A DNA stretch of 64,000 nucleotides from Balneola sp. (GTDB taxonomy: Bacteria > Bacteroidota > Rhodothermia > Balneolales > Balneolaceae), in the NCBI GenBank assembly GCA_002694685.1, contig NZMW01000004.1, positions 616,632-680,631 on the forward strand. The letters run 5' to 3'. Of the stretch, positions 8,529 through 18,725 are shown piece by piece; the stretch's first letter is position 1; each line of letters starts with the position of its first letter. The notes beneath the pieces were generated by a model that saw nothing but the letters and a program-made list of their open reading frames with translations, was not told the origin of the DNA and did not search any database. The position numbers and the translations under genes are program-made.

Positions 8529-10385
8529 ATGAAGTTCTTATCCACACTATCAGTTATTATTATCCTGGCGGCATCCCAAACAAGTTTTGCGCAGGTAGCA
8601 GACACTTTAAATTTAGGAGAAGTTGTAGTTACTGCATCTAAAACCCCGACTCCGGCCCGCGAAACAACAAAGCCGGTAACCGTTATTGACCGTGAAGAAA
8701 TAGAGAGGCATGCCGGCTCTTCAATTTCAGAATTACTGAACCAGCAAAATGGGATTATCATAAATGGGGCCAATTCAAATCCAGGTAAAGATAAATCGGT
8801 GTATTTAAGGGGGGCATCTACGCAGTTTACTCTTATTCTGATAGATGGCTTTCCGGTCACCGATCCTTCCGGGGAAGGCGGGGCTTTCGATTTAAGGCTC
8901 CTGCCTCTGGAGAGTGTAGAGCGTATCGAAATTGTGAAAGGAAGTATGAGTACCCTTTATGGCTCTGATGCCATAGCTGGAGTGGTTAATATCATCACTA
9001 AAAAAAGTGAGCAAGGATCTTTCAATACAACAGGAAAAATATCTTATGGCTCTTTTAAAACCAATGAGTGGGGTGTAGGGGTGAATGGAAGTTCAGCCTT
9101 GGTAGATTATTCCGTAAGCCTAAGCAGGATACAAACAGATGGAATTTCTGAAGCTGAACCAACCCAGGGAAATATTTTCACTAAGGATGGTTTCGAACGT
9201 AATGCTGTTAACAGTCAGGTTTCGTTGAAACCGCTGGAAGGTTTGACGGTCACTCCGTTTCTGAATTACTCCGAATATGATGGAGATTATGACGGAGGTG
9301 CTTTCTCAGATGCCGATAACCGGTACGAAGCGACTCTCTTGAATACGGGTGCACGCCTGACGTTTAGAAAAGGTGATTTTGAAATTAAAGAGTCGGCTAC
9401 ATTGACTCAAACAGAACGAAAATTTACTGATGCTTTTGGGGTCTTTAACCCTGAAGCGAGTTTGTTCGATTCTGATTTGTATGCCACCTACAACAAATTT
9501 GATAACGTTCGATTTCTTGCTGGTTTTAATATTCAAAATCTCGACTTCCAGCTTGATGGAATTGATGAAGGTTCACAGATCCTCAGTCCATACGCCACCG
9601 TATTCTTGAAATCCGGATTTGGCTTAAATGGAGAGTTGGGTTTGCGTCTCAATAATCACTCAGAATATGGAAGTAACTGGACCTACAATGTGGCTCCGGT
9701 TTATAATGTAAACAGCCAGGTTAAACTACTGGCATCAGTTAGTTCAGGCTTTAAGGCCCCAACACTTAACGAACTGTTTGGACCATTTGGTGCCAATACT
9801 GACCTGAAGCCCCAGCAAAGCCTTACCCTTGACGCCGGTATTGAGTATCGATCTTTGGATGGAAGCTTATCTGCCTCGGTAATTTATTTCCAGCGAACCA
9901 TAGATGATTTGATCTCTTACGACGGAACACTCGGATATATCAACGTGAATGAGCAGAATGATTCTGGAGTGGAACTGTCTGCTTCATACCGTTTCTACCA
10001 AACAACCTTAGGGTTCTTTTATAACTACCTGGATGGTGCTATTACTGAAGGCGGGGAAGAAACGGATAACCTCATTCGTCGACCTGACCATAATTTTGGA
10101 GCTAATATCACACAGCAATTAAGTCCAAAACTATTCTTCAATGTGAGCGGTCAATTTGTAGGGGCAAGAGCGGACCTCTTTTTCAACAATGCCACTTTTG
10201 TTACGGAGGAAGTTGAACTGGATAGTTATGTATTGCTGAATGCAAATGCTCAGTACAAACTGCTTCAGGATCAGCTCACTGTTTTTGTATCACTGGACAA
10301 TTTATTGGACGCAGATTACACCGAAGTTTACGGTTTTAATACTCCCGGTTTTCAATTTAAAGGTGGTGTAAAGTTCAATTTCTAA
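8529..10385 (+). CDS. btuB: TonB-dependent outer-membrane vitamin B12 receptor (BtuB-like)
   Basis: 618 residues from the ATG at 8529. A TTG at 8469 opens the same frame but would put 20 residues before a clean signal peptide (MKFLSTLSVIIILAA to TSFAQ), so I chose 8529. The plug domain is recognisable: LGEVVVTASKTPTP (TonB box region), SISELLNQQNGI, VYLRGASTQFTLILIDG and VERIEIVKGSMSTLYGSDA. About 22 beta-strands follow, ending in the terminal aromatic residue of an outer-membrane barrel (GGVKFNF). The cobalamin riboswitch directly upstream identifies the ligand as a corrinoid. No btuFCD transport genes are adjacent. The gene ends at a strong terminator. Confidence 0.92.
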   Translation: MKFLSTLSVIIILAASQTSFAQVADTLNLGEVVVTASKTPTPARETTKPVTVIDREEIERHAGSSISELLNQQNGIIINGANSNPGKDKSVYLRGASTQFTLILIDGFPVTDPSGEGGAFDLRLLPLESVERIEIVKGSMSTLYGSDAIAGVVNIITKKSEQGSFNTTGKISYGSFKTNEWGVGVNGSSALVDYSVSLSRIQTDGISEAEPTQGNIFTKDGFERNAVNSQVSLKPLEGLTVTPFLNYSEYDGDYDGGAFSDADNRYEATLLNTGARLTFRKGDFEIKESATLTQTERKFTDAFGVFNPEASLFDSDLYATYNKFDNVRFLAGFNIQNLDFQLDGIDEGSQILSPYATVFLKSGFGLNGELGLRLNNHSEYGSNWTYNVAPVYNVNSQVKLLASVSSGFKAPTLNELFGPFGANTDLKPQQSLTLDAGIEYRSLDGSLSASVIYFQRTIDDLISYDGTLGYINVNEQNDSGVELSASYRFYQTTLGFFYNYLDGAITEGGEETDNLIRRPDHNFGANITQQLSPKLFFNVSGQFVGARADLFFNNATFVTEEVELDSYVLLNANAQYKLLQDQLTVFVSLDNLLDADYTEVYGFNTPGFQFKGGVKFNF

Positions 10386-10403
10386 ATAATTCAGCTTTTC
10401 TCT

Positions 10404-10447
10404 TTTACCGGGTGTTGTCAGTTAAGAAAGACACCCGGTAAATTTTT
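10404..10447 (+). terminator. Rho-independent terminator of btuB
   Basis: A perfect 12-bp stem, TTTACCGGGTGT (10404-10415) with its complement at 10431-10442, a 15-base loop and a following T-rich run, 18 bases after the btuB stop. Confidence 0.85.
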
Positions 10448-11006
10448 GATTGGTTTTGCTATACCCCTCTAGGCATTAGCCCGCAATGGTTTTTACAATG
10501 TCTCTCTAAAATTGTAATTAGAGATATATGTTTTTTAGTAAGGTAAATTACATAAAAGATGTTCCTTATAATTAATAAATTAATTACTAATTAAAGGATA
10601 AAAATATTTATAAAAATCTAGAATAATGGGTTTTTCTGGAATTCCAGATGTGGATAACTATTCAGAGGGAGTCAAATATAAAACCAGAACAAATATGCTC
10701 ATATGTATTTTTATGAATGCTTATAAGCACAAGCTTATTTTCTGTTAATCTAGTATATATGATTATTTATAATAATTAATATAATAATATTGCTTAATCA
10801 TGCATGCTTTCAAATTGTGATTTAACAGATGTGGATAAGTCCTAAATATTGTGGAAAAGTAATTGATTTTTTTCTTGCCCAAACACCTTGTCTCGTCTAT
10901 ATTAATTCGTACTTCTTTAGGAGATAAGGTATCGGGATTACGAATAATATTGTCTCTCATCTACGAAGGTTTCAACACAACATTAATACACTAACGAAGT
11001 ACGCCA
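10448..11006 (+). promoter_or_regulatory. AT-rich leader of nrdJ with DnaA boxes
   Basis: 559 bp without a credible gene. It holds three DnaA-box matches in one orientation: TGTGGATAA at 10649-10657 and 10830-10838, and TGTGGAAAA at 10850-10858 (TTWTNCACA on the minus strand). The first two share the 13-mer CAGATGTGGATAA. A perfect palindrome TCTGGAATTCCAGA (10635-10648) abuts the first box. Very AT-rich tracts lie at 10541-10620 and 10745-10795. The simplest reading is a DnaA-responsive nrdJ control region; a replication origin is the alternative. I could not fix a confident -33/-7 promoter. Confidence 0.5.
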
Positions 11007-14000
11007 ATGAAATTTACTCGCTTCTATACTAAGTCTGAGTGGAAGACTCCATTTGACGCTATCGAATTCGCAACACGCACCTCTGAAATTAAAAACCCCG
11101 ACGGTTCCCAGGTATTCCATATGGAAAATGTGGTTGTTCCTGAAAGCTGGTCGCAGGTATCAACAGATGTAATCGCTCAAAAATATTTCCGTAAGGCGGG
11201 AGTACCGGCGAAATTGAAAAAGGTTAAAGAGAAAGGCGTGCCGAAATGGCTTCAGCGATCTGAAGCTGATGAGAAAGCTTTACAAGAACTTCCGGAAGAA
11301 GAAAGATATACGCATGAGATAGACAGCAAGCAGGTTTTCCATCGTTTGGCGGGATGTTGGACTTACTGGGGCTGGAAACATGACTACTTTGACAGTGAAG
11401 ATGATGCGAAAGTATTTTACAGCGAGCTGGCAAACATGCTTGCCAATCAGATGGCAGCACCAAACAGTCCACAGTGGTTCAATACCGGATTACATTGGGC
11501 ATACGGAATTAATGGCCCGGCACAAGGGCATTATTATGTGGATGGTAAAACAGGCGAATTGAAAAAGTCTGAAGATGCATACACCCATCCACAACCCCAT
11601 GCGTGCTTTATCCAGAGTGTAGATGATGATTTAGTAAATGAAGGCGGTATCATGGATCTTTGGGTTCGTGAAGCTCGCTTGTTTAAATATGGCTCAGGTA
11701 CAGGAAGTAACTTCTCTAAAATCCGTGGATCTGAAGAGCCACTTAGCGGCGGAGGAAGAAGCTCCGGTTTAATGAGCTTCCTGAAAATAGGTGACCGTGC
11801 TGCCGGCGCTATCAAGTCAGGCGGTACAACACGTCGGGCTGCCAAAATGGTAACGCTTGATCTGGATCACCCGGATATTGAAGAGTACATCAACTGGAAA
11901 GTTCGTGAAGAGCAGAAAGTTGCAGCTCTTGTAGCCGGATCTAAAAATGTGCAGAAGCACCTTAAGAAAATTATCAACCTTTGCCATACACCGGTAGAGA
12001 TTGAAGGCCGTACTTTCAACGGAGCTATGAGCCGTGATCCGCTGAAAAACAAAGAACTGGCTAACCAAATCCGTAAAGCTAAAAGAGAGCAAGTACCTCT
12101 TAATTATATCGAGCGTGTAATTCAGCTTGCTGCACAAGGCTTCACTGATTTAGAATTTGATACCTATGATACCGATTGGAATTCTGAAGCGTACTCTACA
12201 GTAAGCGGTCAGAATTCAAATAACTCGGTTCGCGTGCCGAACTCCTTTATGAAAGCAGTGAAGGAAGATAAAGACTGGCACTTATATGGTCGTGTGGAAT
12301 TGGATGATGCCGAAGAAGAAGGGCGTGATCCAAAACCAATGAAAACGATGAAAGCTCGTGAGCTTTGGGATGACATTGCTTATGCAGCTTGGTCTTGCGC
12401 CGATCCGGGAACACAGTATCATGACACCATCAACGAATGGCATACATGCCCCGAAGATGGTCCGATCAATGCAAGTAACCCTTGCTCTGAGTACATGTTC
12501 CTCGACAATACCGCATGTAACCTGGCTTCCCTCAACCTGATGAAATATTTCAAAGGGGATGGCGACTATAAAGAATTCGATATTGAATCGCTGGAATATG
12601 CGTCCCGAATCTGGACAGTAGTACTGGAAATTTCTGTACTCATGGCTCAGTTTCCATCTAAGGAAATTGCAGACCTGTCTTACAAATTCCGTACGCTCGG
12701 TCTTGGATATGCCAACATTGGTGCTGCACTGATGGTACAAGGACTTCCATACGACAGTGAAGAAGGTGCTGCTGTTGCAGGGGCAATTACCGCAACTATG
12801 CACATGACCTCCTATGCAACTTCTGCCGAAATGGCGAAGGAGTTAGGATCGTTTGAAGGTTATGAGCGAAACAAAGAGCATATGCTCAAAGTACTTCGCA
12901 ACCACAAACGTGCAGCTTACAATGCTGACCCTGAAGAGTACGAAGGACTGACCGTGAAGCCGATGGGAATCGACGCTTCTATCTGTCCGGATTATTTAGT
13001 GAAAGCCGCTAAAAAAGCATCTGATAAAGCCGTTAAGCTTGGTAAAAAGCACGGATATCGTAATGCACAGGTGACCGTATTGGCACCGACCGGAACCATT
13101 GGTTTGGTGATGGATTGTGATACAACCGGTGTTGAGCCTGATTTCGCACTAGTGAAATTCAAGAAATTAGCCGGTGGCGGATACTTCAAGATTATTAATC
13201 AAGCCGTCCCTAAAGCGCTTAAGAACCTTGGTTATTCTGCTAAGGAATCTCAGGATATTATCAACTACGCTAAAGGAACCGGTTCTCTCGAAGGTTGTCC
13301 TCATATTAATGCGGATACTCTGGGTGAGAAAGGCTTCACCAAAAAGCAGATTGATGCCGTTAATGAAGCACTGCCTGGAAGTTTTGATATCAAGTTTGCC
13401 TTCAATCAGTGGACGCTCGGTGAAGACTTCTGTAAAGAAGTGCTCGAGATTTCTGATGAGCAACTCAATGACATGAACTTTGACATGCTCCGCTTCCTCG
13501 GATTTAGCCAGGAACAAGTTCAGGATGCCAACGATTATGTTTGTGGTACCATGACGGTTGAAGGTGCTCCGCATCTGAAAGAAGAAGATTATGCCGTATT
13601 TGACTGTGCTAACCGTTGTGGTCGAATCGGAACCCGGTTCATCTCAGCTAAAGGACATATCCGAATGATGGCTGCAGCTCAGCCTTTCCTTTCCGGCGCT
13701 ATTTCAAAAACCATCAACCTGCCAAACGAAGCGACTATCGAAGATATGAAGGACGCTTACATGGATTCCTGGGAGATGATGTTGAAAGCGAATGCGCTGT
13801 ATCGTGACGGATCTAAATTAAGTCAGCCACTGAACTCTATGGCCGATGTGCTTGAAGAGATTGTGGATGAAGATGAAGAAGCTCCTGCCGATGCGGAAAC
13901 CACAATGGCTCAGGATAAAGTCCTTGAAGTAGCAGAGCGAATCATTCATAAATATGTAGCTCGTCGTCAGCGACTTCCATTCCGACGTGAAGGTTATACC

Positions 14001-14663
14001 CAGAAAGTTAAAATTGGCGGACAAAGTGTTTACCTGAGAACAGGGGAATATGAGAACGGTCAGCTTGGTGAGATTTTCATCGATATGCATCGTGAAGGTG
14101 CTGCTTTCCGAAGCTTGCTGAACTGTTTTGCAATTTCCATTTCACTTGGATTGCAGCATGGTGTACCTCTGGAAGAATTTGTGGATGCATTTACATTCAC
14201 CAAGTTTGAGCCAAGCGGTATGGTAAACGGAAACCCACACGTGAAGATGAGTACATCTGTAATTGATTACATCTTCCGTGAACTGGCTGTGACTTACCTC
14301 GGAAGAGAAGACTTAGCTCACGTACCGGCCGATCAGATCGAAACCAGAAACTTACGTCCTACTCAGGATGCGAATCCTGACGTAGACAGCTCTGAGTTTG
14401 AAAGATCAGCTGATGCGGTTGCGAAACAACAACCGGCTCCTAAAAAAGAACCGGCACCTGCGGCTGTAGATACCAGCCAGACAGCGGTTGAAGAGCAACA
14501 AACTCAAGCCGTAAAAAGCGACAGCTACGAAAGTGAGTACGACAAAGCCAAACAAATGGGATACACCGGCGAAGCCTGCCCGGAATGCGGAAGCATGACG
14601 ATGGTTCGTAACGGAACCTGTATGAAGTGTATCACCTGTGGTTCTACTACTGGTTGCTCTTAA
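11007..14663 (+). CDS. nrdJ: Adenosylcobalamin-dependent (class II) ribonucleotide reductase
   Basis: 1218-residue class II reductase converting ribonucleotides to deoxyribonucleotides using B12 to generate the thiyl radical. Visible motifs are [13 protein letters not shown] with an N-terminal redox Cys, the N-x-C-x-E active-site loop in [22 protein letters not shown], and a Gly-rich phosphate loop. A TSCPD-type domain (about residues 1000-1110) follows, then a C-terminal Cys tail ([13 protein letters not shown], ending TTGCS) that re-reduces the active site. Length fits the long COG0209 B12-type enzymes. A Pro/Ala/Gln-rich linker (about 1140-1180) precedes the tail. It follows the riboswitch-controlled B12 receptor, so cofactor import and use are neighbours. 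Its long leader carries DnaA boxes. Confidence 0.97.
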   Translation: MKFTRFYTKSEWKTPFDAIEFATRTSEIKNPDGSQVFHMENVVVPESWSQVSTDVIAQKYFRKAGVPAKLKKVKEKGVPKWLQRSEADEKALQELPEEERYTHEIDSKQVFHRLAGCWTYWGWKHDYFDSEDDAKVFYSELANMLANQMAAPNSPQWFNTGLHWAYGINGPAQGHYYVDGKTGELKKSEDAYTHPQPHACFIQSVDDDLVNEGGIMDLWVREARLFKYGSGTGSNFSKIRGSEEPLSGGGRSSGLMSFLKIGDRAAGAIKSGGTTRRAAKMVTLDLDHPDIEEYINWKVREEQKVAALVAGSKNVQKHLKKIINLCHTPVEIEGRTFNGAMSRDPLKNKELANQIRKAKREQVPLNYIERVIQLAAQGFTDLEFDTYDTDWNSEAYSTVSGQNSNNSVRVPNSFMKAVKEDKDWHLYGRVELDDAEEEGRDPKPMKTMKARELWDDIAYAAWSCADPGTQYHDTINEWHTCPEDGPINASNPCSEYMFLDNTACNLASLNLMKYFKGDGDYKEFDIESLEYASRIWTVVLEISVLMAQFPSKEIADLSYKFRTLGLGYANIGAALMVQGLPYDSEEGAAVAGAITATMHMTSYATSAEMAKELGSFEGYERNKEHMLKVLRNHKRAAYNADPEEYEGLTVKPMGIDASICPDYLVKAAKKASDKAVKLGKKHGYRNAQVTVLAPTGTIGLVMDCDTTGVEPDFALVKFKKLAGGGYFKIINQAVPKALKNLGYSAKESQDIINYAKGTGSLEGCPHINADTLGEKGFTKKQIDAVNEALPGSFDIKFAFNQWTLGEDFCKEVLEISDEQLNDMNFDMLRFLGFSQEQVQDANDYVCGTMTVEGAPHLKEEDYAVFDCANRCGRIGTRFISAKGHIRMMAAAQPFLSGAISKTINLPNEATIEDMKDAYMDSWEMMLKANALYRDGSKLSQPLNSMADVLEEIVDEDEEAPADAETTMAQDKVLEVAERIIHKYVARRQRLPFRREGYTQKVKIGGQSVYLRTGEYENGQLGEIFIDMHREGAAFRSLLNCFAISISLGLQHGVPLEEFVDAFTFTKFEPSGMVNGNPHVKMSTSVIDYIFRELAVTYLGREDLAHVPADQIETRNLRPTQDANPDVDSSEFERSADAVAKQQPAPKKEPAPAAVDTSQTAVEEQQTQAVKSDSYESEYDKAKQMGYTGEACPECGSMTMVRNGTCMKCITCGSTTGCS

Positions 14664-14684
14664 TTAATTAATTATACCGTTGGG

Positions 14685-14700
14685 GCGTATTGCGATACGC
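14685..14700. repeat. Small GCGTAT/ATACGC palindrome
   Basis: GCGTAT-TGCG-ATACGC preceded by TGGG. It resembles a degenerate copy of the GTAGGGGCGTATTGC-type dispersed palindrome known from many genomes. It lies 21 bases after nrdJ and before its terminator. Confidence 0.4.
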
Positions 14701-14727
14701 ACTTACGATTTTCATGGAAAACAGGAT

Positions 14728-14766
14728 AAAACCCTGATTGGCTGAAGTGCTAATCAGGGTTTTTTA
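14728..14766 (+). terminator. Rho-independent terminator of nrdJ
   Basis: ACCCTGATT (14731-14739) pairs with AATCAGGGT (14752-14760), extended by A/T pairs and followed by TTTTT. The loop is 12 bases. Confidence 0.85.
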
Positions 14767-14788
14767 TTAAAGGAAGATAAATGCATAG

Positions 14789-14865
14789 CTAGTTCAAGCG
14801 TCCGCTTGGACAAGGTGTGGCATTACAAAGTGATTTAACATCTCACAAGCGGACGCTTGCGCTAG
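14789..14865. repeat. Paired inverted REP-like palindromes (BIME-like unit)
   Basis: A 20-base arm at 14789-14808 is repeated inverted at 14846-14865 with three mismatches. Each arm contains a smaller hairpin, CAAGCG-N2-CGCTTG, so the unit is two REP-like palindromes facing each other across 37 bases. It is flanked by imperfect direct copies of the nrdJ terminator's distal arm (TAATCAGGGTTTT at 14751 and again near 14869), as if insertion duplicated this segment. Confidence 0.6.
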
Positions 14866-14988
14866 TAATTAATCAGGGTTTTCTATTCTTAGGAAATGCA
14901 GTTCATATTAAACATGGCTTTTCTTGTACGATGTAAGGAATAGCTTTAAATTCCTATTCATCAAAGTTCTAACACTCACCATCGAACT

Positions 14989-15603
14989 ATGAAATTTCCC
15001 AATCCTTTTTTCCGGTGGAGGCCACATCCGTGGCATGGGCTGGAAGTTGGAGATGATGCTCCCCAAGTAGTAAATGCCTTTATTGAACTCACCCCGTTTG
15101 ATACCATCAAATACGAAGTAGATAAGAAAACCGGCTATATGCGGGTTGATCGCCCACAGCGAAGTTCATCACTTCCTCCATCATTATATGGCTTCATTCC
15201 CAGAACGTATTGTGGGAACCATGTAGGTGAGCTTTCTAATGGTGATGTGAAAGGAGACGAAGATCCGTTGGATATTTGTGTTCTGAGTGAACGCCCTATT
15301 GACCGTAATGAGGTAATTTTGAGTGCTCGTGTCATTGGTGGTTTGCATATGGTTGATCACGATGAAGCTGATGACAAAATCATTTCAGTGCTAGATAACG
15401 ATACGTATTATTCTGACATCCAAAGTGTGAATGACCTTCCTCCGGTATTGATTGAACGCCTTCGTCACTATTTCGGGACTTATAAACTTATCCCCGGTAA
15501 AAATCAGAATGATGTATATGTGGAGGGGATTTTTGATACGGAACATGCTTATAAAGTAATCGAGGCGTCTCAAAAAGATTATGAGGAAATGTTTGGGGAA
15601 TAG
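14989..15603 (+). CDS. ppa: Inorganic pyrophosphatase (soluble, family I)
   Basis: 204 residues hydrolysing pyrophosphate to phosphate in the cytoplasm, which drives biosynthetic reactions. The metal-binding signature DEDPLDICV is present (about residues 91-99), with the upstream KYEVDKKTG and [10 protein letters not shown] stretches of the substrate pocket and a later DDKIISV. Length is normal to slightly long for family I. The gene is + strand, 59 bp ahead of the CDF transporter, and could share its transcript. Confidence 0.93.
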   Translation: MKFPNPFFRWRPHPWHGLEVGDDAPQVVNAFIELTPFDTIKYEVDKKTGYMRVDRPQRSSSLPPSLYGFIPRTYCGNHVGELSNGDVKGDEDPLDICVLSERPIDRNEVILSARVIGGLHMVDHDEADDKIISVLDNDTYYSDIQSVNDLPPVLIERLRHYFGTYKLIPGKNQNDVYVEGIFDTEHAYKVIEASQKDYEEMFGE

Positions 15604-15662
15604 GGGAAGAACTCCAAACAAAGAAGATTGAACATCAAAGGTGAAATTTTAGCGATAGCAAT

Positions 15663-16649
15663 TTGAGTAAGAGCAAAGAGAATATCCGGGTACAAAAGTT
15701 TATCGTACTGGTAGCTGTTCTTCTATTTGCCATCAAAATGACGGCCTGGTATCTCACCAATTCAGTTGCCGTTTTAACCGATGGGCTCGAAAGTATCGTC
15801 AATGTTCTGAGTGGATTTGTTGGCTTGTACAGCCTGTACCTTTCAGCTCGCCCCCGTGATGCTAATCACCCCTATGGTCATGGTAAAGTAGAATTTATTT
15901 CTGCGGGAATTGAAGGTACGCTGATTACTCTGGCCGGGTTATTTATCGTGGTTGAGGCTATTCAAAGTTTTATAAACCCTGAACCGTTAAATAGCTTAGA
16001 TGTTGGTATCGTGTTGATCGGGATATCAGCAGCTATCAACTACGGATTTGGGTACTGGGCTTATCAAACCGGAAAGAGGAACGACTCTCTGGCTTTACAG
16101 GCAAGCGGGAAACACCTTCAAACCGATACCTACACTACAATTGGTATTATCGGCGGTTTGCTGCTGATTCGATTTACCAACATCCTCTGGCTGGATGGAG
16201 CTGTAGCGATCCTATTTGCACTGCTTATTATCAAAATGGGAATAAAGATTTTACGGGCAGCTGTTGCTGGTATTATGGATGAGTCGGATGAGCAGTTACT
16301 GGAAGAGTTGGTAGCCTATCTTCAAAAAAACCGGGAAGAAAAATGGGTAGATCTGCATAATCTCCGCATCATCAAATATGGCCGTGTGTTGCATGTGGAT
16401 TGCCACCTGACCTTACCTTGGTATCTCGATGTAAGAGAAGCGCATGCCGAGGTAGATCGTCTGGAAGAACTAATTGCTAATAAGTTCGGGAACCGTATTG
16501 AGCTGTTTGTGCATACCGATTACTGCATGGAATTTTCCTGTTCACTATGTAAAGTCAGTAATTGTGAAGTGAGGAAGCATCCATTCCAGGAACGGCTGGA
16601 ATGGACGGTAGAAAACGTTGCCTCCAACGAAAAGCATCGACTAACTTAA
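15663..16649 (+). CDS. Cation diffusion facilitator transporter
   Basis: 328-residue CDF metal/proton antiporter of the inner membrane. Six hydrophobic segments are visible between about residues 10 and 200. The metal-site motifs are DGLESIVNVLSG in TM2 and HPYGHGKVEF in the following loop, with a cytoplasmic ferredoxin-like domain after residue 205. The start is a TTG (15663); the first in-frame ATG lies 25 codons in, inside TM1. The C-terminus has a Cys/His cluster (HTDYCMEFSCSLCKVSNC), which may add metal sensing. The metal is not certain. The last 4 bases overlap the convergent phhA gene. Confidence 0.88.
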   Translation: MSKSKENIRVQKFIVLVAVLLFAIKMTAWYLTNSVAVLTDGLESIVNVLSGFVGLYSLYLSARPRDANHPYGHGKVEFISAGIEGTLITLAGLFIVVEAIQSFINPEPLNSLDVGIVLIGISAAINYGFGYWAYQTGKRNDSLALQASGKHLQTDTYTTIGIIGGLLLIRFTNILWLDGAVAILFALLIIKMGIKILRAAVAGIMDESDEQLLEELVAYLQKNREEKWVDLHNLRIIKYGRVLHVDCHLTLPWYLDVREAHAEVDRLEELIANKFGNRIELFVHTDYCMEFSCSLCKVSNCEVRKHPFQERLEWTVENVASNEKHRLT

Positions 16650-17374
16650 GCGGTTTCGTTTACTTCGCTTAGCACTTTCTCAAGGTTTTCAATTGAGGTA
16701 TAAAGCTGATCAAAATCATTTTGAGAGAAGTACTTTGTTTGTATCTCGGAAGTGATAAAATCTTGCTCAATGATTTTAAAAATATCATAGGGCACCACTT
16801 CCACATCATCGTTCATCACATGATCCGTTTCTCCCGAAGATGAAATAATGCCGGCTCCATATATCAAATGTTCGTTTCCAGATTGAATGAGCCCAAATTC
16901 AATAGTAAACCAGTAAAGCCGCTGTAACTGGGTTACCGTTTTTTTGTCGTCAATATATTTTACTCCCAGTTCTCCAAGCTTTTGGGCAAAGTCAGCATAG
17001 GGCTCGTTCATGAGCATGGGTATGTGACCAAATATATCGTGAAACATATCAGGCTCTTCCAGATAATTAAGCTGGCTTTTATTTCTTAACCAAGTAGAAG
17101 CGCTAAACTTTCTGTTTTTTAGAAGCTCAAAAAATTGTTCAACTGGAATCAATCCGGGAACCACAGTAATAGACCAGCCCTGCTTATCCATTAAAACTGA
17201 ATTTAGCTCTTCAAATTTTGGGATTGAATTAGGGTTCAAAACATCTTCGAGTTCTTCTAAGCAATTGAGATAGGTGGGATGTGCTTTTCCGGGTAAATTA
17301 TTCAACTGCCTTGCAGCTAGAATATTCCAAACTTCCTGATCTTCCTGGGTATACTTCTGATACTGTTGTTGCAT
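16646..17374 (-). CDS. phhA: Phenylalanine 4-monooxygenase
   Basis: 242-residue pterin- and iron-dependent aromatic amino acid hydroxylase converting phenylalanine to tyrosine. The iron triad is visible as His112 and His117 in PDMFHDIFGHIPML and Glu159 in YWFTIEFGLI. As in other bacterial enzymes there is no N-terminal ACT regulatory domain. It may recycle phenylalanine made by the pheA product encoded about 20 kb away. Upstream rnd is on the same strand, 61 bp away. Confidence 0.93.
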   Translation of the reverse strand: MQQQYQKYTQEDQEVWNILAARQLNNLPGKAHPTYLNCLEELEDVLNPNSIPKFEELNSVLMDKQGWSITVVPGLIPVEQFFELLKNRKFSASTWLRNKSQLNYLEEPDMFHDIFGHIPMLMNEPYADFAQKLGELGVKYIDDKKTVTQLQRLYWFTIEFGLIQSGNEHLIYGAGIISSSGETDHVMNDDVEVVPYDIFKIIEQDFITSEIQTKYFSQNDFDQLYTSIENLEKVLSEVNETA

Positions 17375-17435
17375 TTCTAAATTGATGAATAGTTTAATAA
17401 AGCTTTCCTAACGGCTGGAAAACAGATAAAATTCC

Positions 17436-18587
17436 TTAAATAAACTCACTTAAATCAAGGTCTAATTCATCGGCATATTTTCGGAAAAGCTTAACTTTGT
17501 AGTCGGGCATAAGTTCGGTATCCCCGGAAATAATTTCTTTGGTAAGGCGGTTAGGCAGAATGAAAGCTTTTGTATGTTTGCCATAGTCATGAATCAGGCG
17601 GTCCTGGATAGGAGAGAGCAGCTTGTTGGTAAGATTATTGATTCGGTGCTGTTCTTTTCTCATCGCTTGATATTCAGACTTGGTCATGGTCTCGCTGGCT
17701 TTCTTGCTTTTTGAAAGTCCACGAGATTCCGCTTCATTGATACTGATATCCAGTGTTGACTGAAGCTGAGACCGGAAGTCAGCTGTTTTAATCTGTCTAA
17801 AAACACCTCTGGTATCTTCCCACTGGTGTACTTTGTGGGGATTTTGGGCTAAATCACTCACCAATTTCTTACTTACTAACTGATAAACGGGCTTGTTGTA
17901 ACTTTGGGCAACTTCATCAAAGAACTCAATAAGGCGACAATAGACAAACCACTCAAACATAGTCATGTCATTTTTGTCTTTATCTTTAATCAGATTATTG
18001 TGGTCTTCATCACTGTAGTCGAGGTGATTAAATACGGCATTCTCTTGCTCTATCCATTCGGTTAAGGCTCTTTCCCGAGCCTGTTTTTCAACGGCTTCTT
18101 TAAAATCCAAAAGGTATAGCACATCATCAGCAGCATATTCTTTTTGCTGATCGGTTAACGGGCGCCTGTACCAGTTACTCTGCTGAGAAGAACTGTTTAC
18201 GACTACATCCAGTACTTCTTCAATCAGGTTTGTAAGCGAAGCGGGTTCAAAATTTAGCAGACTTGTAGCTATATCTAAATCGTATAAATTTTTGGGAAAG
18301 CAACCCATGGAATGAAAGAGCCTGAGGTCTTCCCCAAAAGCAAAAACCACTTTTTGAATATCCGGGTTTTCAATAGGAGGGAAGATCGTTTCGATATTCA
18401 GGTTATCACTTAGAGGGTCAACCAGAAAGCAGTCGGCTCCATCATAAATCTGCATCAGGCACATATTAAAGCCGTAACGATAGCGATTTCGGTCGAACTC
18501 AAGATCTATAGCAATTTCAGCTTTATGCCGGAGATCTTCTGTTAGTTGTTCGAGTTCTTCCTGTTCCGCGATGTAGTGAATAGCCAT
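17436..18587 (-). CDS. rnd: Ribonuclease D (DEDDy 3'-5' exonuclease with HRDC)
   Basis: 383 residues. The DEDDy exonuclease domain shows Asp28 and Glu30 (AIDLEFDR), Asp87 (FAFGEDLRLF), and Tyr151 with Asp155 (EYAADDVLYLL). An HRDC RNA-binding domain sits about residues 205-290, and a helical C-terminal region follows. RNase D trims tRNA 3' ends and other structured RNAs. It is divergent from the small membrane protein gene at 18726. Confidence 0.9.
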   Translation of the reverse strand: MAIHYIAEQEELEQLTEDLRHKAEIAIDLEFDRNRYRYGFNMCLMQIYDGADCFLVDPLSDNLNIETIFPPIENPDIQKVVFAFGEDLRLFHSMGCFPKNLYDLDIATSLLNFEPASLTNLIEEVLDVVVNSSSQQSNWYRRPLTDQQKEYAADDVLYLLDFKEAVEKQARERALTEWIEQENAVFNHLDYSDEDHNNLIKDKDKNDMTMFEWFVYCRLIEFFDEVAQSYNKPVYQLVSKKLVSDLAQNPHKVHQWEDTRGVFRQIKTADFRSQLQSTLDISINEAESRGLSKSKKASETMTKSEYQAMRKEQHRINNLTNKLLSPIQDRLIHDYGKHTKAFILPNRLTKEIISGDTELMPDYKVKLFRKYADELDLDLSEFI

Positions 18588-18671
18588 GCAAATAGATCAA
18601 TTCTGTGTTTAAGCTAATGTATTAAGAATGAAGCGTAAATACTGAAATTGAACATCTAATTATAGTTGTCA

Positions 18672-18701
18672 TTATGTAAACTATACTTTACATTAGTTTT
18701 G
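18672..18701 (+). promoter_or_regulatory. Promoter with embedded operator for the membrane protein/XRE pair
   Basis: A perfect -7 box TAGTTTTG (18694-18701) has a weaker -33 TTA at 18672-18674, 19 bases upstream. The spacer is almost filled by a 7-6-7 inverted repeat, ATGTAAA-N6-TTTACAT (18674-18693). A dimeric repressor bound there would block the promoter. The XRE regulator encoded as the second gene of the unit is the obvious candidate for autoregulation. Confidence 0.5.
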
Positions 18702-18725
18702 AATTTTAATCATCATGTACTAACT

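Noticed and set aside
10763-10960. 65-residue minus-strand ORF in the nrdJ leader
   Set aside because: AT-driven composition, no ribosome-binding site, and it overlaps the DnaA boxes.
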